A stretch of 64,000 bases of DNA from Bacteroidia bacterium (lineage in GTDB: Bacteria; Bacteroidota; Bacteroidia; SXHM01). The position numbers and the translations under genes are program-made. The notes beneath the pieces were generated by a model. The model made no database searches. It was not told the origin of the DNA and saw only the letters and a list, made by a program, of their open reading frames with translations. Within the stretch, counting starts at the first letter, position 1; every line of letters starts with the position of its first letter. The DNA lies in contig JAJVIC010000006.1 in NCBI GenBank assembly GCA_022072225.1, forward strand, positions 199,785-263,784. Direction: 5' to 3'. This document shows, in pieces, positions 18,897 to 28,401 of the stretch.

Positions 18897-19896
18897 CTTG
18901 AATTTTATTGAAATAAGGTATTAAAATCAATGAAGCGATACCAACTAACAAAAGCACCAACGTTTGTGATGTCCAGGCCAGCCATCCGAATGCAAAACCT
19001 GTTGTTTTACTGGTGCCATACAATTCGAGTGTGAGCATAAGAATTACAGGATATGCACCTATACCACCAGGTATGGCAATAATGCCAAACGTGCAGAAAA
19101 CAAAGGCTGCCAGCACCGCGCCAAAAGGCAAGGAAGTTGTTTCGGGAAAGGCATAAAAACAGATGTAAAACATAAATATGTACATCACCCAAATAAAGGC
19201 TGAATGAAAAATAAATGCGCCTTTGTTGCGTATGTTTCGGATAGTTATTAAGCCTTCGGCAAAACCTTTGAACAGACCCACCAACTTTGTATAGATTGCC
19301 TGAAATTTTGCTTTCAGAAAATAGAAAACCAAACCGCTAACCATTATTAATAGAGAGATAACAATAGTAAGAAATACAAGGTTGTTTTGTAAGCCACTGA
19401 ATTTTGAAAATAATGGAGTTAATATTTTCTCGGCCATAAACCCCGAAAGCAATCCGTATTGTGTAGCTATTACAATAAAAGTTAGCAGAAAAAGAAAGAA
19501 AACGTCAATCAATCGTTCTAAAAATACTGTTCCTAACAAAGCAGGGAAAGGTACTTTTTCATATCGGTTCATTACCCCGCAACGGGTTACCTCGCCTAAG
19601 CGTGGTACTGCAAGATTTACTAAATAACCAATAGTAATGGAAAAAAAACTGTTCATAAATTTGGGTTTATACCCCAATGGCTCTAGCATCATTTGCCATC
19701 GGTAGGCGCGACTTACCAAGGGAAATATGCCGGCAAAAACGGAAATAAATATCCAGCCATACTGCGCATTCTGAAATGAAGCAGCGATTTCGCTGATTTC
19801 TTTTTCGGTCAGTTTGCGCATAACCAGCCAAACCAAAAACAACCCAAACCCGAGCGAAAGGGCTATTTTCAGGATATTAATAAACGTTTTTTTCAA
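18883..19896 (-). CDS. Flippase-like integral membrane protein (YbhN/UPF0104 family)
   Basis: A 337-residue protein with eight or more hydrophobic helices. Family marks are the [14 protein letters not shown] segment, the [38 protein letters not shown] segment, here interrupted by positives as in lysylphosphatidylglycerol-synthase flippase domains, and the [12 protein letters not shown] loop. It probably moves a lipid or lipid-linked glycan across the inner membrane. It lies between panD (overlapping by four bases) and rfaE2, which suggests envelope work, but the substrate is unknown. Confidence 0.87.
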   Translation of the reverse strand: MKKTFINILKIALSLGFGLFLVWLVMRKLTEKEISEIAASFQNAQYGWIFISVFAGIFPLVSRAYRWQMMLEPLGYKPKFMNSFFSITIGYLVNLAVPRLGEVTRCGVMNRYEKVPFPALLGTVFLERLIDVFFLFLLTFIVIATQYGLLSGFMAEKILTPLFSKFSGLQNNLVFLTIVISLLIMVSGLVFYFLKAKFQAIYTKLVGLFKGFAEGLITIRNIRNKGAFIFHSAFIWVMYIFMFYICFYAFPETTSLPFGAVLAAFVFCTFGIIAIPGGIGAYPVILMLTLELYGTSKTTGFAFGWLAWTSQTLVLLLVGIASLILIPYFNKIQVEKK

Positions 19897-20246
19897 ACAG
19901 TAAGTTTGTTCGTAGCTGTATCAGGAAATACGAGAGAGGGCTTATGATTTTTTGCTTCTTCAAAATCTAAAAACCCATAACCGATAATAATGATGATATC
20001 GCCCGTTTGCACCTTTCGAGCCGCAGGTCCGTTCATGCAAATAACTCCCGACCCGCGTTTACCTTTTATTACATAGGTTTCCAAACGTTCACCGTTGTTG
20101 ATGTCCACAACCTGAACCCGTTCGTTTTCTACCAAGTTAGCAGCATCCATCAAATCTTCGTCAATAGTAATACTGCCGATATAATTTAAGTCCGCCTGAG
20201 TAACCGTTACCCGGTGGATTTTAGATTTCATTACTTGTATCATCAT
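19893..20246 (-). CDS. panD: Aspartate 1-decarboxylase
   Basis: Decarboxylates L-aspartate to beta-alanine for pantothenate. The protein self-cleaves at Gly24-Ser25 to form the pyruvoyl cofactor; both residues are in place in YIGSITID, in register with E. coli numbering when the first ATG (20246) is used. Other active-site pieces are K9 and H11 in the KSKIHR segment, Y22, and the NGPAARKV loop. It follows panC by 13 bases and overlaps the flippase-like gene by four. Confidence 0.95.
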   Translation of the reverse strand: MMIQVMKSKIHRVTVTQADLNYIGSITIDEDLMDAANLVENERVQVVDINNGERLETYVIKGKRGSGVICMNGPAARKVQTGDIIIIIGYGFLDFEEAKNHKPSLVFPDTATNKLTV

Positions 20247-20259
20247 AGCGGGCGCAAAA

Positions 20260-21105
20260 CTATGGAAATATTAACAGATTATCTATCAGCCTTACATCTC
20301 TTATCCAAACAGCAACACAACCTGTGGCTTTACGCTGTGGGTTCCATTCCTTAACAGGAAGCAAATTTTCTGAATCAACAATTTCAAAATATTCAAACTT
20401 GAAAGCAGAGTTTTGGCTGATACTCTGCTCAAAAATTTCTTTTACTTCATGCGGCTGCAACGTTTTAGCATTTTCTTTGGCTTCAAGCAATGCCCTGTAA
20501 ATAGCAGCAGCCTCAACTTTTTCCTCTTTTGTTAGTCGCATATTGCGTGAACTCATTGCCAATCCGCTGCTTTCTCTTAGTGTGGGACAACTGATTATAT
20601 TAACCGGCAGCTTTTCCGAGCTTACCATATACCTTATTATAGCCAGTTGCTGAAAGTCCTTTTCTCCGAAATAAGCATGCTCAGGCTGAACGATTTGGAA
20701 AAGTCGTTTCACCACCATTGCTACACCATTAAAGTGACCCGGGCGGAATTTACCTTCCATCAATGTATCTAATCCACCTAAGTCAAAAACGGTATTATCT
20801 TTTTCAGGATAAATCTCCTCAACTGAAGGGAAAAACAAGACATCGCAACCATTTTCTTCTAATAATGCTTTGTCAGCTTCTATCGTACGCGGGTATTTCT
20901 TTAAGTCTTCAGCATTGTTGAACTGCGTGGGATTAACAAAAACACTCGCCACCACCATTGAATTTTCGTTTCTAGCCTTGTTAATCAATGAAATATGTCC
21001 GTTGTGAAGCGCACCCATGGTAGGCACAAAACCCACCGTTTTGCCTTTTTCCCGTTCCCGGGCAAGGAATTGGTTCAGTTCAGTCGCCTTTTCAAACACA
21101 ATCAT
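20260..21105 (-). CDS. panC: Pantothenate synthetase
   Basis: ATP-dependent ligation of pantoate and beta-alanine. The 281 residues hold the ATP-binding [14 protein letters not shown] motif (HxGH as HNGH), [14 protein letters not shown], the [16 protein letters not shown] segment and the SSRNMRL Ser-Ser-Arg loop. It opens the minus-strand operon panC-panD-flippase-rfaE2, with a full-consensus promoter 54 bases upstream, and runs divergently from the GT5-like gene, an arrangement found in many Bacteroidota. Confidence 0.96.
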   Translation of the reverse strand: MIVFEKATELNQFLAREREKGKTVGFVPTMGALHNGHISLINKARNENSMVVASVFVNPTQFNNAEDLKKYPRTIEADKALLEENGCDVLFFPSVEEIYPEKDNTVFDLGGLDTLMEGKFRPGHFNGVAMVVKRLFQIVQPEHAYFGEKDFQQLAIIRYMVSSEKLPVNIISCPTLRESSGLAMSSRNMRLTKEEKVEAAAIYRALLEAKENAKTLQPHEVKEIFEQSISQNSAFKFEYFEIVDSENLLPVKEWNPQRKATGCVAVWIRDVRLIDNLLIFP

Positions 21106-21158
21106 AAATAATATTTTAGAACAAAAAACCGCTGAAACAGTTGTAAATCAATGAAAAA

Positions 21159-21189
21159 CAAAAATAAAATTCTGAAAAACAGCGTTCAA
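21159..21189 (-). promoter_or_regulatory. Promoter of the panC operon
   Basis: Minus strand TTG (21189-21187), 20-base spacer, TATTTTTG (21166-21159): full consensus. It lies back to back with the GT5-like gene promoter at 21203-21233; the two -33 elements are only 14 bases apart. Confidence 0.75.
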
Positions 21190-21202
21190 AGCTATATTAA
21201 TT

Positions 21203-21233
21203 TTGAAAATTGCTTATTTATTGCTTACTTTTG
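21203..21233 (+). promoter_or_regulatory. Promoter of the GT5-like / DUF4270 / glmS genes
   Basis: TTG (21203-21205), 20-base spacer, TACTTTTG (21226-21233): full consensus. Transcription should start near 21240, leaving a leader of about 113 bases that contains a 22-codon reading frame (21263-21331). Confidence 0.75.
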
Positions 21234-21262
21234 CATACTTATTTCCAAAAGCCTGTTGTTCT

Positions 21263-21331
21263 ATGAAGTTCAAAATCCATTCCCCCGAACAACCTGAAAT
21301 AAGCAAATACTCAGTAAAGAATATTCACTAA
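21263..21331 (+). CDS. Possible 22-codon leader peptide
   Basis: ATG to TAA reading frame in the 5' leader of the GT5-like gene, encoding a 22-residue polar peptide starting MKFKIHSPEQPE. It ends 21 bases before the next start codon and lies wholly downstream of the predicted transcription start. Nothing in its sequence suggests an attenuation code. It may be chance; listed because the leader is otherwise unexplained. Confidence 0.25.
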   Translation: MKFKIHSPEQPEISKYSVKNIH

Positions 21332-21352
21332 ATGTTTAACTAAATACAACAC

Positions 21353-22180
21353 ATGAAAAAAGCTAAAGTATTATTCGTTTCATCAGAAATTACGCCCTAC
21401 TTAGAGGAAAGCCACATCGGAACAATTGGCAGAAAACTTCCGCAGGGAATTCAGGAAAGAGGTAAAGAAATAAGAACATTTATGCCTCGCTTTGGTTGCA
21501 TTAACGAGCGCAGAAATCAGTTACACGAGGTTATTCGTTTATCAGGAATGAACCTTATTATCAACGATAACGACCATCCGCTTATTATAAAAGTAGCTTC
21601 TATTCAATCTGCACGTATGCAGGTATATTTTATTGACAATGAAGAATATTTTCAACGTAAACTCACTTACGTTAATCAAGAAGGAAATCTTTTTGAAGAC
21701 AGCGATGAGCGCACTATTTTCTTTTGCCGTGGGGTAATTGAAACGGTTAAAAAATTAGGCTGGGCTCCTGATGTTATCCACTGCCACGGTTGGATGACCA
21801 GTATGCTTCCCATTATGATTAAAAAAGCATACAGCGAAGACCCTATTTTTGCAGATTCTAAAGTAGTTTACTCCATTTATGACGATGCTTTTACAGGTCA
21901 GATGAATGCTAAAACCGCTCAAAAACTGAAAATGGAAGGCATGAACGATAAAGACCTTAAGCATTACAAAACGCCTAACTATATCAATCTTACCAAGTCT
22001 GCAATTGACTATAGTGATGCAATTATCAGAGGAAGCGAGGCTACAGAGAAAGAAATCAATACGTATCTCCGTTCTTCAGGTAAGCCGGTATTGGAATACC
22101 AAAGTCCTGAAGATTATATGGACGCTTACTCAGAATTTTACGATGCCGTTTTGGAAGAAGAAGGGGTTTTTGCTGATTAA
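21353..22180 (+). CDS. GT5-like (glycogen synthase N-domain) protein, half-length, function uncertain
   Basis: A 275-residue protein alignable to the N-terminal Rossmann domain of GT5 glycogen/starch synthases: KVLFVSSEITPY at the start, TFMPRFGCI, YFIDNEEYFQR, and PDVIHCHGWMTSMLPI. The C-terminal GT1-type domain is absent, and the ADP-glucose K-x-G-G-L motif expected after strand 1 reads HIGTIGRKLP, so both lysine and glycine pair are lost. Glycogen synthesis is therefore unlikely. The gene sits between panC (divergent) and a DUF4270 lipoprotein plus glmS, an order recurrent in Bacteroidota, which hints at a conserved envelope role. This is inference. Confidence 0.8.
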   Translation: MKKAKVLFVSSEITPYLEESHIGTIGRKLPQGIQERGKEIRTFMPRFGCINERRNQLHEVIRLSGMNLIINDNDHPLIIKVASIQSARMQVYFIDNEEYFQRKLTYVNQEGNLFEDSDERTIFFCRGVIETVKKLGWAPDVIHCHGWMTSMLPIMIKKAYSEDPIFADSKVVYSIYDDAFTGQMNAKTAQKLKMEGMNDKDLKHYKTPNYINLTKSAIDYSDAIIRGSEATEKEINTYLRSSGKPVLEYQSPEDYMDAYSEFYDAVLEEEGVFAD

Positions 22181-22210
22181 TAATTGAACCAAATACTTTG
22201 TAAATAATTT

Positions 22211-22248
22211 TTTGCGGTCTCGCTTGTGGCGAGACCGCAAATTTTTTT
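22211..22248 (+). terminator. Intrinsic terminator after the GT5-like gene
   Basis: Perfect 13-bp stem (22211-22223 with 22229-22241), loop TTGTG, then seven T (22242-22248). The next ATG is at 22257, only eight bases later, so transcripts for the DUF4270 gene must either read through this hairpin or start inside it. Confidence 0.85.
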
Positions 22249-22256
22249 AAAGCCTT

Positions 22257-23579
22257 ATGCAAAACATGTTTTCGGGAAAAAGTAGCAGAATTGTAATCAG
22301 CCTGTTTCTGTTTCTGCTCATTTTAAATTCCTGTAAAAAAGCTGATACCGTTGGAATGGAGGTATTGCCCGAAGAAGACCGCCTGCAGGGCGAGTTTACC
22401 GATACCATAACTATTATTGCACATACAATACGTGAAGATTCGGTGCTGACCGATGAAAGAGTTCTGCACATTTTAGGAAGCCATAATGACCCGATTTTCG
22501 GACTTACAACAGCAAGCATTTATACACAACTTGTATTAGAGTCGGTTGATCCTGATTTTGGAACAAACCCTGTAATTGATTCGGTAGTTCTTTCATTAGC
22601 GTATGCAGGATATTATGCCGATATAATGAAATTAGGTGGCGAGCAAAGTTTTAGTGTTCACCGCGTAATACAGAGTATTTCAGATTCGCTTTATTCAGAC
22701 GACACGCGGGAATATCACAAACTTCCCCTCGGAACATATTCCGGCTTAATCGATACCCGTGATAGTGTTTTAATAAATGGAATAAATCAGCCTCCCCAAA
22801 TGCGTATAAAACTTGATAACAGTTTTGGAACGGAACTATTAAACTCGGCTTCAGTGATGTCAAGCGACTCTCTTTTTCTGCAAACATTTAAAGGACTTTA
22901 CATTACTCCAAGTACTCAAAATTTATTGCCGGGAATGGGTTCGTTGCTTTACATCAGTCCTTCATCTCCTTATACAAAAATGACCATGTATTACCATAAT
23001 GCAGATACAACTGCGCTTCAGGAATTTGATTTTGTGATTAGGTCAAGCACGGAACGTTTTACATCATTTACACATGATTATTCAACAGCAGTGGATATTA
23101 CTGCTCAGCTTGCCGATTCTACTCTTGGTTCTGATAAATTATATCTGCAGGCAATGGCAGGATTAAAAGTTAAAATCACATTTCCTTATCTCAATAACTT
23201 GGTTACAAACGGTCGTGAGATTGCAATCAATAAAGCAGAACTTATTCTTCCGGTTTCCAGTGGCACTACAGCGCGATTAAGCCCGCCATCACGAGTTATG
23301 TTGGTGAAAAAAGGAAGTGATGGAAAGGATAAATTCATAGATGATATCATTTATGAATCAGGAGATTTTTTTGGTGGCTATTATAACTCTCCTGATAAGG
23401 AGTTTAAATTTAATTTTCCCCGACATTTTCAAAGTTTACTAAAAGACACCGCTTCTGATAAGTCTCTCTACTTAATAGCAATAAATGCAGGATCAACTGC
23501 CAACCGGTGTGTATTGAACGGCACAGGCAATGCAGATAAACCGTTAAAACTTCGTTTGACGTATACAATTTTAGAATAG
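22257..23579 (+). CDS. DUF4270 lipoprotein
   Basis: A 440-residue lipoprotein; lipobox LLILNSC, modified Cys near residue 26, followed by KKADTVGMEVLPEEDRLQG, the start typical of DUF4270. The mature protein is beta-rich (NDPIFGLTTASIYTQL, DSVVLSLAYAGYYAD are family signatures). DUF4270 proteins are widespread in Bacteroidota, located in the envelope, function unknown. It lies between the GT5-like gene and glmS. A strong terminator ends just before its start codon, which is odd for an operon member. Confidence 0.88.
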   Translation: MQNMFSGKSSRIVISLFLFLLILNSCKKADTVGMEVLPEEDRLQGEFTDTITIIAHTIREDSVLTDERVLHILGSHNDPIFGLTTASIYTQLVLESVDPDFGTNPVIDSVVLSLAYAGYYADIMKLGGEQSFSVHRVIQSISDSLYSDDTREYHKLPLGTYSGLIDTRDSVLINGINQPPQMRIKLDNSFGTELLNSASVMSSDSLFLQTFKGLYITPSTQNLLPGMGSLLYISPSSPYTKMTMYYHNADTTALQEFDFVIRSSTERFTSFTHDYSTAVDITAQLADSTLGSDKLYLQAMAGLKVKITFPYLNNLVTNGREIAINKAELILPVSSGTTARLSPPSRVMLVKKGSDGKDKFIDDIIYESGDFFGGYYNSPDKEFKFNFPRHFQSLLKDTASDKSLYLIAINAGSTANRCVLNGTGNADKPLKLRLTYTILE

Positions 23580-23604
23580 TTTTGCTCATTAAATATTAAT
23601 TAAG

Positions 23605-25443
23605 ATGTGTGGAATTGTAGCTTATATCGGTAAAAAAGAAGCCTATCCGATTTTGATAAAAGGTTTACACCGCCTGGAATATCGCGGATACGACAGCGCA
23701 GGAATTGCGCTCATAAACGGGAAGTTGAATGTTTATAAATGCAAAGGCAAAGTTGCCGATCTTGAAAACTTCGCAAAAGACAAAGACAAATCCGGAACAC
23801 TGGGAATGGGTCACACCCGTTGGGCTACTCACGGAGCCCCAAACGATGCGAATGCGCATCCGCACGTTTCGCAGGATGGTAAAATTACCATCATTCACAA
23901 CGGAATTATTGAAAACTATCATCCGCTGAAAGAGGGTTTGAAAAGCCGCGGGCACGTTTTTACCAGTGATACAGACACTGAAGTTCTCGCACATCTTATA
24001 GAAGATATTCAGAAAAATGAAAACTGTGATTTAGCCGAAGCTGTTCGCATAGCATTAAATGAAGTTATTGGAGCATACGCAATTGTTGTTATTTCTCAGG
24101 AAGAGCCCAACCAGTTAATAGGAGCAAAGAAGGGAAGCCCGATGGTAGTGGGTGTTGGTGACGATGAGTTTTTTATTGCTTCAGACGCCACACCCATTGT
24201 AGAACACACAAAAAATGTGGTTTACCTCGAAGACGAAGAAATTGCAATCATTCGCAGAGGAGAGGAGTTAAAAATAAAAACCATCAAGAACAAAAACAAA
24301 ACTCCTTATGTTCAGGAGTTAGAAATGCAATTGGAAGCACTTGAAAAGGGCGGTTACGAACATTTCATGTTAAAAGAAATTTACGAGCAGCCGCGCTCTA
24401 TTAAAGACACCATGCGCGGACGTTTAGATGAAGAAAAACTGAAAGCAGGTTTGGGGGGATTGCGCAATTATCAGCAACGCATGTTAAATGCCGACCGATT
24501 TATTATTGTTGCCTGCGGCACATCATGGCATGCCGGTTTGGTGGGCGAATACCTGATTGAAGATTTGGCTCGTATTCCTGTTGAGGTGGAATATGCCTCT
24601 GAATTCCGTTATCGTAACCCTATTATTACGGAAAAAGATGTTGTAATAGCAATTTCGCAAAGTGGCGAAACTGCCGACACGCTTGCTGCTATTGAGTTGG
24701 CAAAAAGCAAAGGCGCATTGATTATCGGAATTTGTAATGTGGTGGGCTCAACCATTCCACGCACAACACACGCAGGGTCTTACACACATGCAGGACCTGA
24801 AATTGGAGTTGCTTCCACCAAAGCATTTACTTCGCAGGTAACTGTTTTGACCATGATGGCGATTTCGCTTGGTTACAATAAAGGAACAATAACCGAGGCA
24901 CGTTACCGCCAGTTGGTAAACGAATTAGAAGCAATTCCTTCAAAAGTTGAAATGGCTTTAAAAGCCAACGACCAGATAAAATACATTGCGTCATTATTTA
25001 AAGATGCGCGAAACTTTCTGTATCTCGGAAGAGGTTATAATTTCCCGGTTGCACTGGAAGGCGCATTGAAACTGAAAGAAATCTCGTACATCCATGCCGA
25101 AGGCTACCCTGCTGCGGAAATGAAACACGGACCGATTGCATTGATTGACGAGGAGATGCCGGTTGTTTTCATTGCTACCAAAAAAGGTGCTTACGAAAAA
25201 GTAGTCAGCAACATTCAGGAAGTAAAAGCACGCAAAGGAAAAATTATTGCCATCGTTACCGAAGGCGATACTACTGTAAAAAGCATGGCTGATTTCGTGA
25301 TTGAAATTCCTGATACAGAAGAAGAACTGGTTCCGTTGTTATCAGCTATTCCGCTGCAACTGCTTTCTTATCATATTGCCGTAATGCGCGGCTGTAACGT
25401 TGACCAGCCAAGGAATTTGGCGAAGGCGGTTACAGTAGAATAA
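23605..25443 (+). CDS. glmS: Glutamine-fructose-6-phosphate aminotransferase (isomerizing)
   Basis: Makes glucosamine 6-phosphate, the first step to UDP-GlcNAc for peptidoglycan and lipopolysaccharide. The 612 residues start MCGIVAYIG with the catalytic Cys next to the initiator Met. The glutaminase half shows HRLEYRGYDSAG, GHTRWATHG and HNGIIENY; the isomerase half has two SIS domains with CGTSWHAG, SQSGETADTL, ASTKAFTSQV and the final NLAKAVTVE. It follows the DUF4270 gene by 25 bases and ends in a strong terminator. No glmS ribozyme is visible upstream. Confidence 0.97.
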   Translation: MCGIVAYIGKKEAYPILIKGLHRLEYRGYDSAGIALINGKLNVYKCKGKVADLENFAKDKDKSGTLGMGHTRWATHGAPNDANAHPHVSQDGKITIIHNGIIENYHPLKEGLKSRGHVFTSDTDTEVLAHLIEDIQKNENCDLAEAVRIALNEVIGAYAIVVISQEEPNQLIGAKKGSPMVVGVGDDEFFIASDATPIVEHTKNVVYLEDEEIAIIRRGEELKIKTIKNKNKTPYVQELEMQLEALEKGGYEHFMLKEIYEQPRSIKDTMRGRLDEEKLKAGLGGLRNYQQRMLNADRFIIVACGTSWHAGLVGEYLIEDLARIPVEVEYASEFRYRNPIITEKDVVIAISQSGETADTLAAIELAKSKGALIIGICNVVGSTIPRTTHAGSYTHAGPEIGVASTKAFTSQVTVLTMMAISLGYNKGTITEARYRQLVNELEAIPSKVEMALKANDQIKYIASLFKDARNFLYLGRGYNFPVALEGALKLKEISYIHAEGYPAAEMKHGPIALIDEEMPVVFIATKKGAYEKVVSNIQEVKARKGKIIAIVTEGDTTVKSMADFVIEIPDTEEELVPLLSAIPLQLLSYHIAVMRGCNVDQPRNLAKAVTVE

Positions 25444-25461
25444 TTCCAAAAATAATTTACT

Positions 25462-25492
25462 AAAAGGGCGAAGCATTTGTTCGCCCTTTTTT
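25462..25492 (+). terminator. Intrinsic terminator after glmS
   Basis: GGGCGAA (25466-25472), seven-base loop, TTCGCCC (25480-25486), then TTTTTT; the flanking A and T runs lengthen the stem to about 11 pairs. Confidence 0.85.
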
Positions 25493-25542
25493 ATTTCTGT
25501 AAACCAAAAATTCTACTTTTACCCGTTCACAAAAATTTACTG

Positions 25543-28356
25543 ATGTCAGAAAAAGAAGATAAACGATTATTCCTGCTTGATGCATTTGCCCTTATTTACC
25601 GAGCTTATTTTGCTTTCGGCAATAACCAGCGTGTAAACTCAAAAGGATTGAATACTTCTGCAGTGTTTGGTTTTGCAAATACTTTGCTTGAAGTTTTGCA
25701 AAAAGAAAAACCGACACACATTGCCGTTGTGTTTGACACGGCTGCACCCACTTCGCGCCACGAAGAATTTACCGATTACAAAGCCCATCGCGATGCAATG
25801 CCTGATGATATTGCCGTTGCAATTCCGTATGTGAAACGATTAATAGAAGGTTTTAAAATTCCCGTTTTGGAAAGCGATGGCTACGAAGCCGATGATGTAA
25901 TCGGAACGCTGGCAAAGAAGGCAGAAAAAGCAGGTTACACAACTTACATGATGACTCCCGACAAGGATTACGGGCAATTAGTGAGCGACCACATTCTGAT
26001 GTATAAACCTGCGAAATTTGGTAATCCCGCTGAGGTTCTGGGACCAAAAGAAATCTGCGCAAAATACAATATTCAAACACCGCAACAGGTTATTGACATT
26101 CTTGGATTGATGGGTGACAGCGCAGATAATATTCCCGGTATTCCGGGCGTAGGAGAAAAAACTGCGATCAAACTTATCAGCGAATATCACAGCGTTGAAA
26201 ATCTTTTGGAGAACGCAGAAAAACTCACCGGCTCGCTGAAAGAAAAAGTGATGAACAACAAAGACAAGGCAATCATGTCGAAAAAGCTTGCCACTATTTT
26301 ACTGGATGCGCCCGTGGAATTTGAGGAAGACAAACTCATTATGGAAGAGCCCGACAAAGAAAAGTTGAAAGAACTTTTCACCGAACTGGAATTCCGACAG
26401 ATTGCTAAACGTGTGCTGGGCGAAGAAATTCCTGCAGAAATTGTTCAGCAGAAAAAAGAGAAAAAGGAAACCGGGCAGTTTGATATGTTTGGTGCGGAAG
26501 GCGAAGCAACTGAAGAAAACAACACTCAGGCACACGAAATTTTTAAAACCATTAACGATGTTGTGCACACCTATCATTTGGTTGATACAAAAGAAAAACG
26601 TGCGGATTTAATCCAACTGCTTTCTTCCCAGAAAAGTTTTTGTTTTGATACTGAAACTACCGGATTAGATGTGTTTGATGTGGAAATTGTAGGACTTTCA
26701 TTTTCCGTGAAAAAAGGGGAGGCGTATTATGTTTTTGTTCCTGAGAATAAAGATGAAGCGCAGCAAATCGTGAATGAATTCAAGGCTTTGCTGGAAAACG
26801 AAGCAATAGAAAAAACCGGGCAAAACATAAAATACGACATGTCGGTTTTGCGCAACTACGGTATTGAAGTGCGCGGCAAACTATTTGATACTATGATTGC
26901 GCACTATATTCTTCAGCCCGACATGCGCCACAATATGGATGTGCTTTCCGAAACGTATTTGGGTTATTCTCCCGTTTCCATCACTACACTGATTGGCGCA
27001 AAAGGGAAAAATCAGTTGAGCATGCGCGATGTGCCGGTTGAAAAATTAGTGGAATATGCAGGCGAAGATGCCGATGTAACGCTGCAACTGCGCGAGGTGT
27101 TTGAACCAATGCTGGAAAAAGATGGCACCCAAAAAGTTTTCAGCGATATTGAAATGCCGCTTGTTCCCGTGCTTGCTGCAATGGAAAATGAAGGAATAAA
27201 ATTAGACACCGATGCGCTTGCTTCGTTTTCATTGGAGCTGCAGGACGAGTTGGTAAAAGTGCAGGACAAAATTTATCAAATGGCCGGAACATCCTTCAAC
27301 ATTGCATCACCACAGCAACTCGGAAAAATTTTGTTCGAACATTTAAAAATTTCGGATAAAGCGAAAAAAACAAAAACAGGTCAGTATGCAACAGGCGAAG
27401 ATATTCTGGAAAAACTTGCTGCCGCAAACCCCATCGTTGAAGAAATTCTTGTTTTCCGCGAATTGCAGAAACTCAAAAATACCTATGTCGACCCGCTGCC
27501 GACCATGATAAATTCCAAGACAGGAAAAATTCACACATCTTACAACCAGGTGGTGGCAGCAACAGGCCGCCTGAGTTCAGACAAACCCAATCTTCAGAAC
27601 ATTCCAATCAGAACTGAAAAAGGCCGTGAAGTGCGTAAAGCATTCATTGCCCGCAACGATGAGTTTACCATTCTTTCAGCCGACTATTCACAAATTGAGT
27701 TGCGCATTATTGCCGAACTCAGTGAAGATGCAGGAATGTTGGAAGCGTTCCGGCAAGGTTTGGATATTCACTCGGCAACCGCTTCAAAAGTTTTCAATGT
27801 TGCCATTGATGCCGTGGATAAAGAAATGCGCAGAAGAGCGAAAGCGGTGAACTTCGGAATTTCATACGGACAAACCGCTTTCGGACTTTCGCAAACACTC
27901 AATATTCCACGCAAGGAAGCAACTGAAATCATTGATAATTATTTCGCGCAATATCCCAACGTGCGCAACCTGATGGATAAAAATATTGCCTTTGCACGCG
28001 AACATGGTTATGTGGAAACCATTATGGGCAGAAGAAGATATTTGCGCGACATCAACGACAGCAATGCAAACGTGCGTTCACATGCCGAGCGCAACGCTAT
28101 CAATGCACCAATTCAGGGCTCTGCTGCCGACATGATAAAAATCGCGATGATTAAAATTCATGACGAAATAAAAAAACAAAAACTGAAATCGCGTTTGCTT
28201 TTGCAGGTGCATGACGAATTGGTTTTTGACGCACATAAAGAAGAATTAGATGTGCTGAAACCTCTGATCCGTGATGGAATGGTGAATGCAATCCCGATGA
28301 AAGTGCCCATTGAAGTGGACATGAACACGGGAAAAAATTGGTTAGAAGCGCATTAG
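25543..28356 (+). CDS. polA: DNA polymerase I
   Basis: Repair and Okazaki-fragment polymerase. The ATG at 25543 gives MSEKEDKRLFLLDAFALIYRAYFAF, the usual 5'-nuclease start; the longer in-frame opening codes for the glmS terminator region. Residues 1-290 are the 5'-3' exonuclease (DSADNIPGIPGVGEKTA helix-hairpin). Residues 330-530 are the 3'-5' exonuclease with its DxE intact (FDTETTGLD), a proofreading site many PolA lack. The rest is the polymerase with SADYSQIELRI, the RRRAKAVNFGISYG finger helix and the VHDELV acidic motif. About 937 residues. Confidence 0.96.
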   Translation: MSEKEDKRLFLLDAFALIYRAYFAFGNNQRVNSKGLNTSAVFGFANTLLEVLQKEKPTHIAVVFDTAAPTSRHEEFTDYKAHRDAMPDDIAVAIPYVKRLIEGFKIPVLESDGYEADDVIGTLAKKAEKAGYTTYMMTPDKDYGQLVSDHILMYKPAKFGNPAEVLGPKEICAKYNIQTPQQVIDILGLMGDSADNIPGIPGVGEKTAIKLISEYHSVENLLENAEKLTGSLKEKVMNNKDKAIMSKKLATILLDAPVEFEEDKLIMEEPDKEKLKELFTELEFRQIAKRVLGEEIPAEIVQQKKEKKETGQFDMFGAEGEATEENNTQAHEIFKTINDVVHTYHLVDTKEKRADLIQLLSSQKSFCFDTETTGLDVFDVEIVGLSFSVKKGEAYYVFVPENKDEAQQIVNEFKALLENEAIEKTGQNIKYDMSVLRNYGIEVRGKLFDTMIAHYILQPDMRHNMDVLSETYLGYSPVSITTLIGAKGKNQLSMRDVPVEKLVEYAGEDADVTLQLREVFEPMLEKDGTQKVFSDIEMPLVPVLAAMENEGIKLDTDALASFSLELQDELVKVQDKIYQMAGTSFNIASPQQLGKILFEHLKISDKAKKTKTGQYATGEDILEKLAAANPIVEEILVFRELQKLKNTYVDPLPTMINSKTGKIHTSYNQVVAATGRLSSDKPNLQNIPIRTEKGREVRKAFIARNDEFTILSADYSQIELRIIAELSEDAGMLEAFRQGLDIHSATASKVFNVAIDAVDKEMRRRAKAVNFGISYGQTAFGLSQTLNIPRKEATEIIDNYFAQYPNVRNLMDKNIAFAREHGYVETIMGRRRYLRDINDSNANVRSHAERNAINAPIQGSAADMIKIAMIKIHDEIKKQKLKSRLLLQVHDELVFDAHKEELDVLKPLIRDGMVNAIPMKVPIEVDMNTGKNWLEAH

Positions 28357-28401
28357 AAATAATTCCTTTTCTTTGAACTCTGAAAAATCAAAACCGAGAA
28401 T

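Noticed and set aside
23580-23604. glmS ribozyme or riboswitch
   Set aside because: Only 25 bases separate glmS from the preceding gene, far too short, and no ribozyme core is visible.
25477-25542. N-terminal extension of DNA polymerase I
   Set aside because: The extra codons run through the T-tract of the glmS terminator, and homologues start at the MSEKEDKRLFLLDAF region.
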